Below, in pieces: positions 18,858-28,088 of a stretch of DNA of 64,000 nt. The position numbers and the translations under genes were made by a program. This DNA is from Siphonobacter sp047605205. GTDB lineage: Bacteria > Bacteroidota > Bacteroidia > Cytophagales > Spirosomataceae. The notes under the pieces are model-generated. The model saw nothing but the letters and a program-made list of their open reading frames with translations. It searched no databases and was not told the DNA's origin. Each line of letters begins with the position of its first letter. The stretch's first letter is position 1. The stretch spans positions 78,352 to 142,351 of the forward strand of contig JASGGE010000001.1 of NCBI GenBank assembly GCA_047605205.1. The letters run 5' to 3'.

Positions 18858-21215
18858 TTAAAATTTATAAGTAAGAGTGGCAACAATAGACCGAGGGGTC
18901 TGGGCTAAAATACGGAATGAGCCTGCCCAGTAACGTGTATCAGTTAAATTATTGACTTTAAAGGCTAGTGTATAGTTGGGTTGATCATAGAAGAGATTGG
19001 CATTAAGGACGGTATAGGACGGTATTGTGAATGTGTTGGCATCATTTGCGTAGGAGTCACTGACGTGATTTCCACCAAAGCCTAATCCGAATCCTTTCAG
19101 AACTTGAGTTGGTATTTTATAACTCAACCAGAAATTAATCATGTTCTCGGGAGTTGAATAAGGGCGTTTCCCTTCTACTGCTTCTGCTGCTTTGGTATAC
19201 CGGCTATCATTATAAGCATACCCCGCTATTAAATTGAGTCCTTTAATAGGTGTGGCGACGATTTCAGCTTCAAATCCTTTACTGGATTGGGTCGCATCCT
19301 GAACGGAAGTACTGACATTATTCACTAATACGGAACGAACCTTGTCTTTCACCAGAATATCATAATAACTTACAGTACCCGTAATTTTATCTTTTAACAG
19401 AGCTACTTTGACTCCCACTTCCCATTGGTTTGCCTGCTCTGGTTTGAAGTTAATGGTGGAGCCATCACTGGCATTGGTTCCCGGAGCAACATTACTAAAT
19501 CCATTCATGTAATTGGCAAAAAGTGATACCTTATCTTTGGCTAACTGATAGACTAACCCAAATTTCGGAGATAAAGCCGTTTGATCATACGAAGACGTCG
19601 CCGATAGAGAATCTCTACTATAAGAAGTTGTGGTAGTATTAAAATGGTCAACTCTTAAACTTAACATCGCACTTAAACGATCTGTAAAATTGATAATATC
19701 TGATACATAGGCACTTAAAGTCTTATTATCTGATCCGTAGCCGACCTGTGACGTTGGATTCAGGAGTCTGTTTCGATACGTTTCAATAGAAAAACCACCA
19801 TAATTTTTGGTTAAATCAATGGCATCGTAACTGACGGTCAATCGACGATCGCGACCTTTATACGTCATGTAATCAACGCCTACCACCATTCGGTTGCGAA
19901 GAGATGCAATTTTGAAATCGCCAATAAAATTTTGTTGAATCTGAGTACGGCCAAAGGTACTTGGAACGTACATGATTGTGCGGTTTAAACGAGCATCACC
20001 GGCTATTGTTAGAAATAGATAGTTCGCCTTGTTATTGGTATTTCCAGATGAAAAAAATGTCTGGGAGGTCCACTGGTCTGATAACTTATAGCTAGCCTGG
20101 GCAAATACATTCATTACATCTGCATTACTTTTCAAATCTCTGTCTGAGTAGGATTCGAAGTAATTAATCGGAACATCCCGAAAACTTTTAGCGGTTGTCG
20201 CTGCACCAAAGTTGTAAAAAGTGGAATTATCACCATTATGAAATAATTCTACATCCAGATGTAATGTCAAACGGTTATTGACTTTATAGGTTAAAGAAGG
20301 ATCAACCAGCCAGCTTTCCTGACTGCCTGGGGATTGGAATGTATTTTCGGTATGACGAACGGCATTCAGTCTGAACAAAACGGTTTTTTCTTCATTCAAA
20401 GGTGTATTGATATCTACCACCAGGCGGTTGAGTTGCCGGCTACCTGTTGAATAAGAGACGACCCCTTTAAACGTTTCAAAAGGGGTTTTAGTGATTCGGT
20501 TGACGGCTCCCCCATAAGAAACCATTGAGCTACCGAATAAGGTACCCGAAGGTCCTTTTAAGACTTCAATACGCTCCAGATTAGCCGGGTCAGCAGTCGT
20601 TACAAAGTTGGTTGTCAGTCCATTACGGAGCATACTGTATACGTTAAATCCGCGAAGCATAATACTTTGCCCAACCCCACCAGAACCGACACCTTTCGCG
20701 GCGTTATTACCGCCCGTAATGTTCTGAAAAGCACTTTGCAGATCTGTAACCTGTTGCTGGTTAAGGAGTTCATTCGTTACTACCGAGTACACCTGGGGAT
20801 TTTCCAGATTTTTAAGCGGGATACGGGCTACGTAGTCGCTGGATTTACGAGAATATGGATTCGTACCAGTGACAATAATTTCCTGTAGGGTCTTTTGATC
20901 TTCATTCAGCTGAATGGTGGGAACTTCTAATATCTGATCAGCCTGGACCTCTACGTTCACTTGTTGCGTTTGATAGCCAATAATTCGTATTTCAAGGGTT
21001 TGAGCCCCTGCTGGCACATTTTTGATCAGGTATAGTCCGTGCTCATCCGTTAGAGTACCAATTTTGGTATCTTTCACTTGAATCGTAACGTATCCGGCTG
21101 GCTGATGATCAGAGGTGAATATCGCTCCTTTTAAAGTGCCTCTAGTGGTTTGAGCATAGGAGAACGAAATAATACCTAGTAATAAAATGTAAAAGACTAA
21201 TAATGTTTTTCTCAT
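18858..21215 (-). CDS. TonB-dependent siderophore receptor
   Basis: This 785-residue outer-membrane transporter has a signal peptide (LLVFYILLLGIISFSYAQ), a carboxypeptidase-regulatory-like domain (about residues 24-100: GTLKGAIFTSDHQPAGYVTI), a plug with TonB-box-like LQEIIVTGTNPYSR, the plug phrases QSIMLRGFNVYSMLRNGL and IEVLKGPSGTLFGSSMVSYGGAVNRITK, and a beta-barrel ending in VATLTYKF with the terminal phenylalanine. The FNVY...RNGL...GPSGTLFG pattern is typical of FhuA/FpvA-type siderophore receptors rather than SusC proteins. It heads a minus-strand operon with a Fes-like esterase and a PepSY membrane protein and is divergent from an AraC regulator. A candidate metalloregulator operator lies in the shared promoter region. 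Confidence 0.93.
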   Translation of the reverse strand: MRKTLLVFYILLLGIISFSYAQTTRGTLKGAIFTSDHQPAGYVTIQVKDTKIGTLTDEHGLYLIKNVPAGAQTLEIRIIGYQTQQVNVEVQADQILEVPTIQLNEDQKTLQEIIVTGTNPYSRKSSDYVARIPLKNLENPQVYSVVTNELLNQQQVTDLQSAFQNITGGNNAAKGVGSGGVGQSIMLRGFNVYSMLRNGLTTNFVTTADPANLERIEVLKGPSGTLFGSSMVSYGGAVNRITKTPFETFKGVVSYSTGSRQLNRLVVDINTPLNEEKTVLFRLNAVRHTENTFQSPGSQESWLVDPSLTYKVNNRLTLHLDVELFHNGDNSTFYNFGAATTAKSFRDVPINYFESYSDRDLKSNADVMNVFAQASYKLSDQWTSQTFFSSGNTNNKANYLFLTIAGDARLNRTIMYVPSTFGRTQIQQNFIGDFKIASLRNRMVVGVDYMTYKGRDRRLTVSYDAIDLTKNYGGFSIETYRNRLLNPTSQVGYGSDNKTLSAYVSDIINFTDRLSAMLSLRVDHFNTTTTSYSRDSLSATSSYDQTALSPKFGLVYQLAKDKVSLFANYMNGFSNVAPGTNASDGSTINFKPEQANQWEVGVKVALLKDKITGTVSYYDILVKDKVRSVLVNNVSTSVQDATQSSKGFEAEIVATPIKGLNLIAGYAYNDSRYTKAAEAVEGKRPYSTPENMINFWLSYKIPTQVLKGFGLGFGGNHVSDSYANDANTFTIPSYTVLNANLFYDQPNYTLAFKVNNLTDTRYWAGSFRILAQTPRSIVATLTYKF

Positions 21216-21263
21216 TATGGTTTAATGTTAAGTCAGGGAATTGAAGAGACAGAATCCAAACGG

Positions 21264-21310
21264 CTAAACAAAGTCTTTTTAAAAGACCTTTGTTTAGACT
21301 AATTCTAATT
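21264..21310. promoter_or_regulatory. Dyads in the siderophore/AraC divergent promoter; candidate Fur/DtxR-type operator
   Basis: Two overlapping inverted repeats occupy this region. The first pairs ctaaacaaagtctttt (21264-21279) with 21281-21297 and has one bulged base. The second is TTAGA-N5-TCTAA (21294-21308), embedded in AT-rich DNA. The short, AT-rich, 15-bp dyad resembles iron-responsive repressor sites in general form. Its position between a siderophore operon and its AraC regulator supports a control function. Which regulator binds is not shown by the sequence. Confidence 0.45.
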
Positions 21311-21389
21311 AATTTTTTTATCTTCGCAAAAGTAGAAGACTCACACTCCAGAGTATTACCGCTAAACGGAGTATTTATGCCGAAAAAGG

Positions 21390-22376
21390 ATGATGCGTTC
21401 TATCTTAAAAAGCGAAGATTTTGCCGAATTGGTGATTATAAAAGAGTACCCGGACGGATTAGGCACCACCCATGGAATAATTGAACGTAAGAATACTATT
21501 CAGTATGCTACCATACACGGCACGGCACACGAAGTTGTATTAGAAGGCATTCGGGTAGTGCACCGGAATCAGTGGATGAGCAAACCGCTTATCATTGAAG
21601 TAGACCATAACTTCCCGTTTTTAAAGATGCAGTTTGAACTGGAAGGTCATTCTGATTTTCTTCGCCAAAATAAAGCCTGCCTGAACACCGAAATTTTAAA
21701 CGGAAAGCACCAGCTCTTTTACTTTCCAGAAGTAAAAGGACGGTTATATTATCCGGCCTGCCATCGATATACCCTGGAAATCCTGCTGGAGCCAGCCTAC
21801 CTAAAAAAAATCTTTCATCAGGACCTTAGTATGCTAGGGCATTTTGGGCGACATCTGGAACAGAATATTCCTACCCAATTTGCTTCTGAGTGTTTACCGA
21901 TTACACCAGCAATGAAGCAAACCATCCTGGATTTTATACATTGCCCTTATACAGGAATGCTCCGAAAGGTATACCTTGAGGCCAAAATTCTGGAGTTACT
22001 TACCCTGCAAATAGATCAATTTCAACAAATTTGTAAAGGGAATACCCATTCCTTACTACCAAAAAAAGACGTAGAAAAGCTGTACTTTGTGAAAGAATGG
22101 CTCGAGCATAATCTTGACACTATCCTTTCTTTATCCCAAATTGCTGAATTGGCAGGGCTAAATGAATATAGTCTGAAAAAAGGCTTCAAACAATTATTTA
22201 ACGCCACGGTGTTTGGTTTCCTGACGGATCTGCGTATGCAACGAGCTAAAGCATTGATTTGCCAGCAAACAGATACCATTGCTGAAATTGCTTTCTCGAT
22301 TGGGTATAAAAATCCACAGCATTTTACGGTGGCTTTCAAGCGAAAATTCGGGTACTTACCCCGTGAATTAAAGTAA
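21390..22376 (+). CDS. AraC-family regulator, PchR-like
   Basis: This 328-residue protein has a C-terminal AraC double helix-turn-helix (about residues 230-325: ILSLSQIAELAGLNEYSLKKGFKQLFN, then DTIAEIAFSIGYKNPQHFTVAFKRKFGYLP). The N-terminal sensory half is not a cupin-type sugar sensor but resembles the PchR group that recognises ferric siderophores. It is divergent from the TonB receptor-esterase-PepSY operon, with 174 bp between starts, and so is likely its activator. The start at 21390 is preceded by an AAAAAGGA stretch that can serve as ribosome-binding site; the adjacent ATG at 21393 is equally possible. Confidence 0.88.
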   Translation: MMRSILKSEDFAELVIIKEYPDGLGTTHGIIERKNTIQYATIHGTAHEVVLEGIRVVHRNQWMSKPLIIEVDHNFPFLKMQFELEGHSDFLRQNKACLNTEILNGKHQLFYFPEVKGRLYYPACHRYTLEILLEPAYLKKIFHQDLSMLGHFGRHLEQNIPTQFASECLPITPAMKQTILDFIHCPYTGMLRKVYLEAKILELLTLQIDQFQQICKGNTHSLLPKKDVEKLYFVKEWLEHNLDTILSLSQIAELAGLNEYSLKKGFKQLFNATVFGFLTDLRMQRAKALICQQTDTIAEIAFSIGYKNPQHFTVAFKRKFGYLPRELK

Positions 22377-22890
22377 GAAAATACATCGAACATTCTAGTA
22401 TTGTAACTGAACTACATATAAAATTTTGTATTTAGAGTAAATAATAGAATTTTATCATTGATAATGAATAGACTACTTTGATCCTAACAAAAGATAGCAT
22501 TATTTAGCTTATTAGTCGTCATAAGCGTCCATCTTATCCTGGGCTATTGTCCCGTCTTATACAGATGAAAATTCCTGGAAGGGTAGTCTTTGTAGTAAAA
22601 AATCTTTTAAACCATAATACCTGTAAGCCAGATTCCAGCATAAGAGGAGAGCCATGTATGGGCGAGAATAGCTACAGGTTAGGGGAGCTTACCCTGAGCA
22701 ACAAGTGGGAAACGTCTTACCTAAATCATGATTCATCTTTACCGAATTCCCTTCTGTCTACTCCCCGATGGGCAGTAGAAATATATCTGTACTTTTCGAA
22801 ATCATGTCTATCATGTATTTCCGGATGCGGGTCTTTGTTTCATTTAAACCATAACAATCCCTTACCACTAATTTTTCAAACCCCTATCGT
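22377..22890. other. Non-coding gap with possible structured RNA
   Basis: I see no credible gene in these 514 bases. A TTG-started ORF (from 22547) has no protein-like character and runs into the next gene. A segment at 22619-22679 can fold: ACCTGTA (22619-22625) pairs perfectly with TACAGGT (22673-22679), and alternatively AGCC.TGTA pairs with TACA.GGTT as in a group II intron domain V stem. A riboswitch, 5' UTR structure or intron scrap are all possible; none is proven. Confidence 0.3.
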
Positions 22891-25662
22891 ATGACTACTA
22901 TACGTAGAAGTTTACTTACCGTTGCTCTTGGTCTTAGCTTACAGCTAGGCTGGGCTCAGGTACCAACTCCGAAGGAGCATTTTGGCTTCTCCATCGGAGA
23001 TGATTACCACTTGGCGAATTACACGCAAACGGAATCGTATTTTAAAAAGATTGCTCAGGCTGTTCCAGATTTAGTAAAGTACACTGTCATTGGAAAGACT
23101 GAAGAGGGACGTGACCAGTTTATGATGATCGTTACTTCTGCTGAAAACCACAAAAAACTAGCTCGTTATCAGGAGATTTCCGTGAAGATGGCCCGTGCAG
23201 AAGGCATCACGGAAGAACAGGCTAATGCTATGGCTGCTGAGGGAAAAGCCATAGTATGGATTGATGGTGGTATTCACTCAACTGAAATGGTGGCAACTCA
23301 CCAGTTGATTGAGACTTTGTACCAAATAGCTACTCGAAAAGATACGGAAACGAAACGTATCCTTGACAATGTGGTGATTCTGATGACGCACATTAACCCA
23401 GACGGTCAGGAGCTTGTGGCGGACTGGTATATGAAGGATAAGGACGAGAAGAAGCGGAAAATGGAAACTATTCCCCGCTTGTATCATAAGTACATTGGTC
23501 ATGACAATAACCGTGATTATTTCCTTCAGACGATGAAGGAAACCCAGAACGTAGGCCGGCAGCTCTTCGTCGACTGGATTCCCCAGATCATGTATAATCA
23601 CCACCAGCGTGGTCCTGCGGGCTCCGTTCTGGCAGGACCTCCCTACCGTGATCCTTTCAATTATGTATTCGATCCTATGATGATTACCGGGATTGATGCA
23701 TTAGGTGCTGCGATGTACAACCGCCTCAACGCCGAAAACAAACCTGGTTTTACACGTTTGAATGGTTCGAGTTTCTCAACCTGGTATAACGGTGGCTTGC
23801 GTACAACAACGCACTTCCACAACATGATTGGTTTATTAACAGAAATCATTGGTGGACCGACACCTGAAGAAATTCCGGTTGTACCACAGCGTTTGATTCC
23901 TAACAACAATACGCCAAACCCGGTTACGCCTCAGACCTGGCACTTTAAACAATCAATTGATTATTCAGTGTCGCTGAACTTTGCCGTTCTGGACTATGCT
24001 GCCCGTAATAGTGATCATCTGCTCTACAACATGTATAAAATGGGTAAGAATTCCATTGAACGTGGCAGCATGGATTACTGGACGCCTTATCCTGAGCGTA
24101 TCGAAGAAATTAATACCAGCTACAAAGAGGATCAGGCTAAGAATAATCAAAACCGTGGGGGAACTAGTAACAATAATGACCCAATGGGGTGGTTTACGCG
24201 TGGGGGCGGAGTGCCAATTAAATATTACAATGAAGTATTTAAGGCTCCTTCCAAGCGTGACCCTCGTGGTTATATTATTCCATCTAATCAGGCGGATTTT
24301 GCAACGGCGACCAAGTTTGTTAATGCTTTGATTAAAACAGGAATCGGTATTGAGAAAGCAACAGCAGATTTTACGGTTAACGGTAAAAAATATCCAGCGG
24401 GTTCATATGTAGTGAAAACGGCTCAGTCTTTCCGTCCTCACATTATTGACATGTTTGAGCCTCAGGATTATCCAGATGATTTCCAATACCCGGGAGGCCC
24501 TCCGATTCGCCCTTATGACGCAGCTGGCTGGACACTCGCTTTCTCGATGGGGGTTGATTTTGATCGGATTCTGGATGCTTTCGATGGCCCATTTGAGCGT
24601 CTGCCGTATGGACAATTACAAGTGGCTCCCGTAAAAACGCCAGTTGCTGGTTCAGGAGGTTACATGATCAGTGCTCAGCAAAACGATGCATTTGTAGCGG
24701 TTAATGATTTACAGAAAGCCGGTCTGGATGTATTCCGTTTGACGAACGGATCGGATTTAGGTAATTTCTATGTGACGGGTGGAGCCAAATCTAAAGCAGT
24801 TTTAGAAAAAGATGCGAAGGATTTAGGTTTAGTGGTAACGGGTCTGAGTAAGAAACCTGCGGTCAGCATGGAAAAAATGAATCCATTACGGATTGCTCTT
24901 TGGGATACCTACGGTGGTTCAATGCCAGCGGGTTGGGTTCGCTGGATTATGGAACAGTACCATTTCCCATTCAACGTAATTTATTCAAAAGAAGTAGATG
25001 CCGGTGATTTGAAGAAAAAATACGACGTAATCGTATTCGTAACGCGTGCAATTCCGGTGTATACGGGTGAGGATGATGATCCATGGAAAGCATTCCGGAC
25101 GGAAACAAAAGATGAGGAAGTTCCTGAAAATCTGCGTAATACATTAGGCTCTATTACTCCACAGAAATCGATTCCCCAGTTAAAGACGTTCCTCGAGGCC
25201 GGTGGTAAAGTAGTGACGATTGGCAGTAGTACCAACCTGGCCTATCACCTGAAATTACCAGTACAAAATGCCTTAACGGAAATGACCACATCGGGTAAGG
25301 AACGGGCTCTTCCAAACGAAAAATTCTACGTGCCAGGAAGTATTCTCCAGGTATCGCTGGATTCAACTTACAAAGCGAACTGGGGCTTATCTTCTAAAAC
25401 GGATGTGTATTTTGATAACAGTCCGGTATTCCATTTAGCCCCGGACGCAGTAGCGAAAGGAGTAGTTACACCCTTAGCGTGGTTCCCTAACAATAAACCT
25501 CTTCGAAGTGGCTGGGCTTGGGGTCAGGCCTATTTGAAAGATGGTGTAGCCGCTTTTGAAGCAAAAGTAGGTGCTGGTAAACTGTATGCGTTTGGCCCTG
25601 AAATTACGTTCCGTGCTCAGGCACAGGGTACGTTCAAATGGTTGTTCAATCAGTTGTACTAG
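22891..25662 (+). CDS. M14-like zinc carboxypeptidase family protein, secreted
   Basis: This 923-residue protein has a clear signal peptide (SLLTVALGLSLQLGWAQ). The peptidase M14-type fold is shown by the zinc motif HSTE in IDGGIHSTEMVATHQ near residue 130, the following HINPDGQELV, and a DNNRDYF stretch near 210 where the family usually has the substrate-binding Asn-Arg. The histidine-rich MYNHHQRGPAG and TTTHFHNMIGLLTEIIGG regions may supply the third ligand and the late catalytic Glu. The C-terminal half (about 480-920) is a long extra region, ending in a glutamine-amidotransferase-like segment (LRIALWDTYGGSMPAGWVRW, LKKKYDVIVFV), as often in such large Bacteroidota M14 proteins. Substrate is unknown. 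It stands alone and ends at a large palindromic terminator. Confidence 0.85.
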   Translation: MTTIRRSLLTVALGLSLQLGWAQVPTPKEHFGFSIGDDYHLANYTQTESYFKKIAQAVPDLVKYTVIGKTEEGRDQFMMIVTSAENHKKLARYQEISVKMARAEGITEEQANAMAAEGKAIVWIDGGIHSTEMVATHQLIETLYQIATRKDTETKRILDNVVILMTHINPDGQELVADWYMKDKDEKKRKMETIPRLYHKYIGHDNNRDYFLQTMKETQNVGRQLFVDWIPQIMYNHHQRGPAGSVLAGPPYRDPFNYVFDPMMITGIDALGAAMYNRLNAENKPGFTRLNGSSFSTWYNGGLRTTTHFHNMIGLLTEIIGGPTPEEIPVVPQRLIPNNNTPNPVTPQTWHFKQSIDYSVSLNFAVLDYAARNSDHLLYNMYKMGKNSIERGSMDYWTPYPERIEEINTSYKEDQAKNNQNRGGTSNNNDPMGWFTRGGGVPIKYYNEVFKAPSKRDPRGYIIPSNQADFATATKFVNALIKTGIGIEKATADFTVNGKKYPAGSYVVKTAQSFRPHIIDMFEPQDYPDDFQYPGGPPIRPYDAAGWTLAFSMGVDFDRILDAFDGPFERLPYGQLQVAPVKTPVAGSGGYMISAQQNDAFVAVNDLQKAGLDVFRLTNGSDLGNFYVTGGAKSKAVLEKDAKDLGLVVTGLSKKPAVSMEKMNPLRIALWDTYGGSMPAGWVRWIMEQYHFPFNVIYSKEVDAGDLKKKYDVIVFVTRAIPVYTGEDDDPWKAFRTETKDEEVPENLRNTLGSITPQKSIPQLKTFLEAGGKVVTIGSSTNLAYHLKLPVQNALTEMTTSGKERALPNEKFYVPGSILQVSLDSTYKANWGLSSKTDVYFDNSPVFHLAPDAVAKGVVTPLAWFPNNKPLRSGWAWGQAYLKDGVAAFEAKVGAGKLYAFGPEITFRAQAQGTFKWLFNQLY

Positions 25663-25673
25663 GATTTAAATAT

Positions 25674-25727
25674 AATTACAAAGGCAAAGGCCGCTGGAAA
25701 TTTCCAGCGGCCTTTGCCTTTGTAATT
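25674..25727. terminator. 54-bp perfect palindrome, bidirectional terminator
   Basis: The sequence from 25674 to 25700 is the exact reverse complement of 25701-25727, giving a 27-bp stem with no unpaired loop. It lies 11 nt after the peptidase stop. Its core is GC-rich (gccgctgg) and its ends are AT-rich. It very likely ends transcription of the peptidase gene. Confidence 0.75.
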
Positions 25728-25906
25728 GATACCTTTCGGATTTCTTAAAAATCGGTAAACTCGCTATTCACCGTTTTGCCTGCTTTTGTCTGTACTATTT
25801 CCTGAATTAATACATCCCTTTCTATCACACTAATAATATAATTGAGACAAGGTTTCCGGACGAGGATATAGTTTCTACTACTGGAAAAACCGGTTAACTT
25901 TCGATC

Positions 25907-26638
25907 ATGAAAAAATGGATTGGACTTTTTCTGCTTTTAGGAGGAAATCTACACGCTCAAAGTCTACGGGTAGCGGTAGCTGCAAATGCCCAGTTTGTTA
26001 TTGAACCACTCAGGAAAGCGTTTCAGAAAACAACCGGTGTTTCAGTTGAGGCGATTGTCAGTTCTTCCGGAAAACTCACCACCCAGATTCAGCAGGGAGC
26101 TCCCTTTGATATTTTACTTTCTGCTGATACAGAATATCCTAAGACCTTACAGAAAGAAGGACTGGCGTTAGAGGCTCCCGTTGTTTATGCCTACGGAACG
26201 CTGGTTTTATGGACGCAAACCAAGCTGCCAATTCAGGCGAATTTAAAGGAATTACTCAGCCCCGAAGTTCATCATATTGCCGTTGCGAATCCGTCGGTGG
26301 CACCCTATGGAGAAGCGGCATTTACAGCGATGCAACGCCTGAAAATCCTGCCTCACCTGCAATCCAAAGTGATTTACGGGGAGAGCATTGCCCAGGTTAA
26401 TCAATATGTACTTTCCGGAGCAGCTGAGGTGGGGTTCACTGCCAAATCAGTGGTATTGAATCCTGAATTAGAAAAAAAAGGTCGTTGGATTGAAATTCCT
26501 GGTCATTTATATCAACCAATTGCTCAGGCAGTCGTGATTATCAAACGAACCACTAAACCCGAAGCTGCCCGACAGTTTATTCGTTTTTTACGGAGTACCG
26601 AGGGAAAACGCATTTTACGTGAGTATGGCTACCATTGA
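25907..26638 (+). CDS. modA: Molybdate ABC transporter substrate-binding protein
   Basis: This 243-residue periplasmic binding protein has a signal peptide (IGLFLLLGGNLHAQ) and the ModA pattern: LRVAVAANAQFVIEPLRKAF, then a serine-rich oxyanion loop IVSSSSGKLTTQIQQGAPFDILLSAD, IAVANPSVAPYGEAA and a C-terminal RQFIRFLRSTEGKRILREYGY. The serine residues in the SSSGK loop and the ADTEYP segment are where molybdate or tungstate is bound. It is the first gene of a modABC unit; the permease start lies inside its 3' end. The protein is exported, while the cargo is passed to ModB/ModC for ATP-driven import. No molybdenum-cofactor enzyme gene is in the window. Confidence 0.93.
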   Translation: MKKWIGLFLLLGGNLHAQSLRVAVAANAQFVIEPLRKAFQKTTGVSVEAIVSSSGKLTTQIQQGAPFDILLSADTEYPKTLQKEGLALEAPVVYAYGTLVLWTQTKLPIQANLKELLSPEVHHIAVANPSVAPYGEAAFTAMQRLKILPHLQSKVIYGESIAQVNQYVLSGAAEVGFTAKSVVLNPELEKKGRWIEIPGHLYQPIAQAVVIIKRTTKPEAARQFIRFLRSTEGKRILREYGYH

Positions 26639-27293
26639 CTGGCAACCCATCTGCCTGACGTTAAAGCTGGCGGGCCTAACGACACTTCTGTTGTTAGGAA
26701 TGGGCATTCCGCTGGCTGGCTGGCTGGCTCTGACGCGTCTTTGGTGTAAGCCTATACTGGAAGCAATTATTAGCTTGCCTTTGGTTTTGCCGCCGTCGGT
26801 AGTGGGGTTTTATGTATTGATTAGTTTTAGTCCCACGAGCCATTTAGGAAGCTGGCTGCTCAGCACATTTGGCATTCAGCTGGTGTTTTCATTTCCGGGG
26901 CTGGTACTAGGTTCGATTTTATACAGCTTACCTTTCATGGTGCATCCAATTCAGGCTGGAATAGAAAATTTACCTGTTTCCTGGCGGGAAGCCGCCTATA
27001 CATTAGGCCATTCGCCTGTGAGTACGTTCTGGCGAGTGCTACTCCCCAACTGTAAATCGGCGATTCTGACGGGCATAGTGCTCAGTTTTGCTCATACGAT
27101 GGGTGAATTTGGGTTGGTTCTCATGATTGGAGGCAATTTGCCCGGTCAGACCCGGGTTGCTTCTATTGCCATATATGATGAAGTGGAAGGGCTTCATTTC
27201 CAGGCTGCCCATACCTATTCAGCGTTGTTGCTGGGGCTTTCTTTTGTGATTTTGCTACTGGTATATTTAACCAATAAACGGGCAAATGTATGA
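26625..27293 (+). CDS. modB: Molybdate ABC transporter permease
   Basis: The start is taken at the ATG at 26625, 14 nt inside the modA stop; a GTG at 26619 is an alternative. The 222-residue product has five to six hydrophobic segments. It carries the ModB/CysT-type cytoplasmic EAA loop: WREAAYTLGHSPVSTFWRVLLPN (about residues 120-142), which docks on the ATPase. PLVLPPSVVGFYVLI and MGEFGLVLMIGGNLPG are also typical of ModB. The junction with modC overlaps by 4 nt (ATGA), so all three genes are translationally coupled. Confidence 0.93.
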   Translation: MATIDWQPICLTLKLAGLTTLLLLGMGIPLAGWLALTRLWCKPILEAIISLPLVLPPSVVGFYVLISFSPTSHLGSWLLSTFGIQLVFSFPGLVLGSILYSLPFMVHPIQAGIENLPVSWREAAYTLGHSPVSTFWRVLLPNCKSAILTGIVLSFAHTMGEFGLVLMIGGNLPGQTRVASIAIYDEVEGLHFQAAHTYSALLLGLSFVILLLVYLTNKRANV

Positions 27294-28075
27294 TTCATCT
27301 GGACGTACACTACCCCCGCACGTTTCCCGATGGAGCGGGGGAACTGGCCTTAAACCTTACCCTATCCTCCGGAAGTTTGAATGTGGTAATGGGGCCATCC
27401 GGAGCGGGGAAAACAACCTTACTAAGACTTTTAGCCGGATTAGATACCCCAAAAACTGGGACACTTCACGTAGATACAGTCCCTTGGCTTGATACAAAAC
27501 AACGGATAAACCTTGCCCCGAAAAACCGTTCGGTTGGTTATGTGTTTCAGGATGCGGCCTTATTTCCTAACCTGACAGTAGAAGAAAATATTGCGTTCGG
27601 GTCGGTAAGCCGGAATCTGGCCCAGGAGTTACTGAAAACTACTGGCCTGACTGGCCTGGCAAAGCAAAAGCCTTCTTGTCTATCGGGAGGCCAACGCCAG
27701 CGGGTGGCGTTGGCCAGAGCTCTTGCTCGCCAGCCTAAAATACTCCTGCTGGATGAACCTTTTGCTTCATTAGATCATGCTGCCGCCAGGGTTCTTCGCC
27801 AGCTCGTACGTACCTTACATACCGCCTGGGAAACAACAACTGTGCTGGTCAGTCATCAATTGGAAGATCAACATCAACTAGCTGACCGGGTTTTGAGAAT
27901 AGAACGGGGGCGTTTAATCACCGACAGCCAGTCAGCTGATGAAATTATTGAAGCCATTTTTTTCGAACAAGGCCAGTGGGTTGTTCGGACGAATCGTTCG
28001 GAACTTCGCTCAACCAATCCGGTGTGGGCTCATTTTAAGGTTAATGACAAATTTCCTTTGATATCATATCATTAA
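27290..28075 (+). CDS. modC: Molybdate ABC transporter ATP-binding protein
   Basis: This 261-residue ATPase starts inside the modB stop (ATGA overlap). It has Walker A GPSGAGKTTLL, Q-loop YVFQDAALFPNLTVEENI, signature LSGGQRQRVALARAL, Walker B ILLLDEPFASLD and switch histidine VLVSHQ. The length covers only the nucleotide-binding domain with a short tail, so the C-terminal TOBE (molybdate-binding) domain of classical ModC is missing, as in many short ModC proteins. It powers the ModB channel. The 13-nt gap to the next gene suggests possible co-transcription, although that gene is functionally unrelated. Confidence 0.92.
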   Translation: MIHLDVHYPRTFPDGAGELALNLTLSSGSLNVVMGPSGAGKTTLLRLLAGLDTPKTGTLHVDTVPWLDTKQRINLAPKNRSVGYVFQDAALFPNLTVEENIAFGSVSRNLAQELLKTTGLTGLAKQKPSCLSGGQRQRVALARALARQPKILLLDEPFASLDHAAARVLRQLVRTLHTAWETTTVLVSHQLEDQHQLADRVLRIERGRLITDSQSADEIIEAIFFEQGQWVVRTNRSELRSTNPVWAHFKVNDKFPLISYH

Positions 28076-28088
28076 CTAAATTCACCGT

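Noticed and set aside
21290..21484. A 64-codon ORF overlapping the AraC start
   Set aside because: It runs through the divergent promoter and out of frame with the AraC gene; no protein-like character.
22619..22680. A cobalamin or TPP riboswitch upstream of the peptidase
   Set aside because: The conserved boxes of either riboswitch are not present; only a generic stem is visible.
22547..22894. A 115-codon TTG-started ORF before the M14-like gene
   Set aside because: It has no domain, no hydrophobic pattern and no convincing start, and it overlaps the peptidase start. More likely untranslated leader DNA.
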